Positions 6,298 to 7,118 of a stretch of 7,118 bases of DNA are shown here, piece after piece. Every line of letters starts with the position of its first letter. The first letter of the stretch is position 1. Source of the DNA: a bacterium (GTDB lineage Bacteria > Eremiobacterota > Eremiobacteria > Baltobacterales > Baltobacteraceae); contig JAJXXM010000128.1 in the NCBI GenBank assembly GCA_021781095.1, positions 1 through 7,118 of the forward strand, in the 5' to 3' direction. Under the pieces are notes generated by a model that worked only from the letters and a program-made list of their open reading frames with translations, was not told the origin of the DNA and did not search any database. The translations under genes were made by a program, and so were the position numbers.

Positions 6298-7118
6298 TTA
6301 GAGCCCGGCGACTCCATTCGGCGTGCCGACGCCGGTCGGGCCGTCGTAGCCGACTTCGGCGTTGCAGACGTACGCGTACGTGCAGGTGCCGTTGCTTCCC
6401 GACGTGACGTCGTTGAAGTCGGCGGTATGCGAGTACGGATACGATCCGTAGGTGACCGATGCGGCATTCCCCGCAAGTGCGTATGCCGACGCAATGACGG
6501 GGCTCGCGACGCTGGTGCCGCCGAAGACGAGCCAGCCGGTGTTCCGTTTCGAACCATAGCTATCGTAGACGGCGACGCCCGTGTTCGGGTCGGCATCGGC
6601 CGATACGTCGTTGTTGGTGCGATTCGGGCAAGCGAAGACCGAGCCGGTCTGCCATGAGGGTTTTGCAACGTAGGCGCTGCAACCGCTGCCGCTACCGCTC
6701 CACACGGTCTCGCTCCAGCCGCGTGCGTTGCTCGCTCGGTTGAGCGTGGTACCACCGACTGCGGTGACGGTCGCGTAGGACGCGGGCTGTTCGGCGCCGG
6801 TCCCGCTATCGCCGGCGCTCGCCGTGATCGCGATGCCGGGGTGGTTGTACGCGGAGTTCGTGGCGTTGGTTTCGCTGCCGCCGTAGCTATTGCTGATCTC
6901 GGTCGCTCCGAGCGAGGCGGCGGTATTGACGGCGGTATCGAGATCGCTGTTGGAAGCGCTGCTCGCTTCTACGAGCAGAATGTGGCAGTTCGGGCAGACC
7001 GCCGAGACCATATCGAGATCGAGCGAGATCTCTTGTCCCCAGCTCGAGTTTCCACGCGGATAGCTTCCTTGAACGCCGTTCTGATTGACCTTTTTGAAAC
7101 AGCCGTTCGCGGTGGTAC
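6298..7118 (-). CDS. S53 (sedolisin-type) serine-carboxyl peptidase, C-terminal 272 residues; runs off the right edge
   Basis: Sedolisins are usually secreted, acid-active endopeptidases with a Ser-Glu-Asp triad, a Ca site and a removable propeptide. Counting from the window edge, the fragment shows EISLDLDMV (29-37) with E29 and D33 in the ExxxD arrangement. It then shows CPNCHILLVEA (41-51), SNSYGGSE (75-82), the oxyanion Asp D103 in SAGDSG, TAVGGTTL (118-125), catalytic S202 in GGTSVASP (199-206), and the Ca-site region FNDVTSGSNG (234-243) and GYDGPTGVGTPNG (256-268). The stop (TAA, 6298-6300) directly follows the catalytic domain, so no C-terminal anchor or extra domain is present. The fragment is rich in Ser, Thr, Gly, Asn and Ala and has several cysteines, as in exported proteins. 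The real start, signal peptide and propeptide lie beyond position 7118; the ATG at 7011 is internal because E29 and D33 precede it. Its role is probably extracellular protein breakdown, unrelated to the neighbouring cluster. Confidence 0.92.
   Translation of the reverse strand, partial: TTANGCFKKVNQNGVQGSYPRGNSSWGQEISLDLDMVSAVCPNCHILLVEASSASNSDLDTAVNTAASLGATEISNSYGGSETNATNSAYNHPGIAITASAGDSGTGAEQPASYATVTAVGGTTLNRASNARGWSETVWSGSGSGCSAYVAKPSWQTGSVFACPNRTNNDVSADADPNTGVAVYDSYGSKRNTGWLVFGGTSVASPVIASAYALAGNAASVTYGSYPYSHTADFNDVTSGSNGTCTYAYVCNAEVGYDGPTGVGTPNGVAGL

Noticed and set aside
6202..6657. A 151-codon plus-strand frame crossing the hairpin into the peptidase region
   Set aside because: It spans the 13-bp hairpin and is antisense to conserved S53 catalytic sequence, and it has no recognisable domain.
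6986..6997. CPNC motif as a thioredoxin-like or metal-binding site
   Set aside because: It sits inside the S53 catalytic domain just after the Glu/Asp helix, with no other thioredoxin features. A structural disulfide is the simpler reading.

Overview
The window is a GC-rich (roughly low-60s percent by eye), tightly packed stretch of bacterial chromosome. It carries housekeeping genes, one degenerate-looking enzyme and the C-terminal part of a probable secreted protease. I see no RNA genes, insertion sequences, CRISPR arrays or prophage genes. The taxon cannot be fixed from the sequence. A bL25 protein of the long CTC type, an S53 (sedolisin) protease and high GC would suit soil lineages such as Candidatus Eremiobacterota, Acidobacteriota or Actinomycetota. 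My weak preference is Eremiobacterota-like, and this is inference only.

Left half, minus strand (3141 down to 1): uvrB, a HAD-superfamily phosphatase and the first 120 codons of uvrA. Both junctions are 4-base ATGA stop/start overlaps, so the three genes look like one translationally coupled unit. It encodes the damage-recognition half of nucleotide excision repair with a small phosphatase in the middle.

Middle: a divergent spacer of about 80 bases (3142-3220) separates uvrB from a plus-strand cluster. That cluster is prs (ribose-phosphate pyrophosphokinase), rplY/ctc (ribosomal protein bL25), pth (peptidyl-tRNA hydrolase) and an acetylglutamate-kinase-like protein. The prs-rplY-pth order is common in bacteria and links nucleotide precursor supply to translation. 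Two oddities stand out. The pth frame has no ATG, GTG or TTG upstream of its catalytic Asn and His, but has an ATA exactly at the rplY stop. The kinase-like protein keeps the overall pattern of the amino acid kinase fold but has lost the phosphate-binding glycines and the usual lysine.

Right end: a perfect 13-bp hairpin lies between the convergent 3' ends of the kinase-like gene and the minus-strand S53 peptidase, and probably serves as a shared terminator. The peptidase continues past the right edge, so its start, signal peptide and propeptide are not visible.

I did not find a clearly new multi-gene system. The best leads are the pseudo-kinase beside pth, the phosphatase embedded between uvrB and uvrA, and the pth start.
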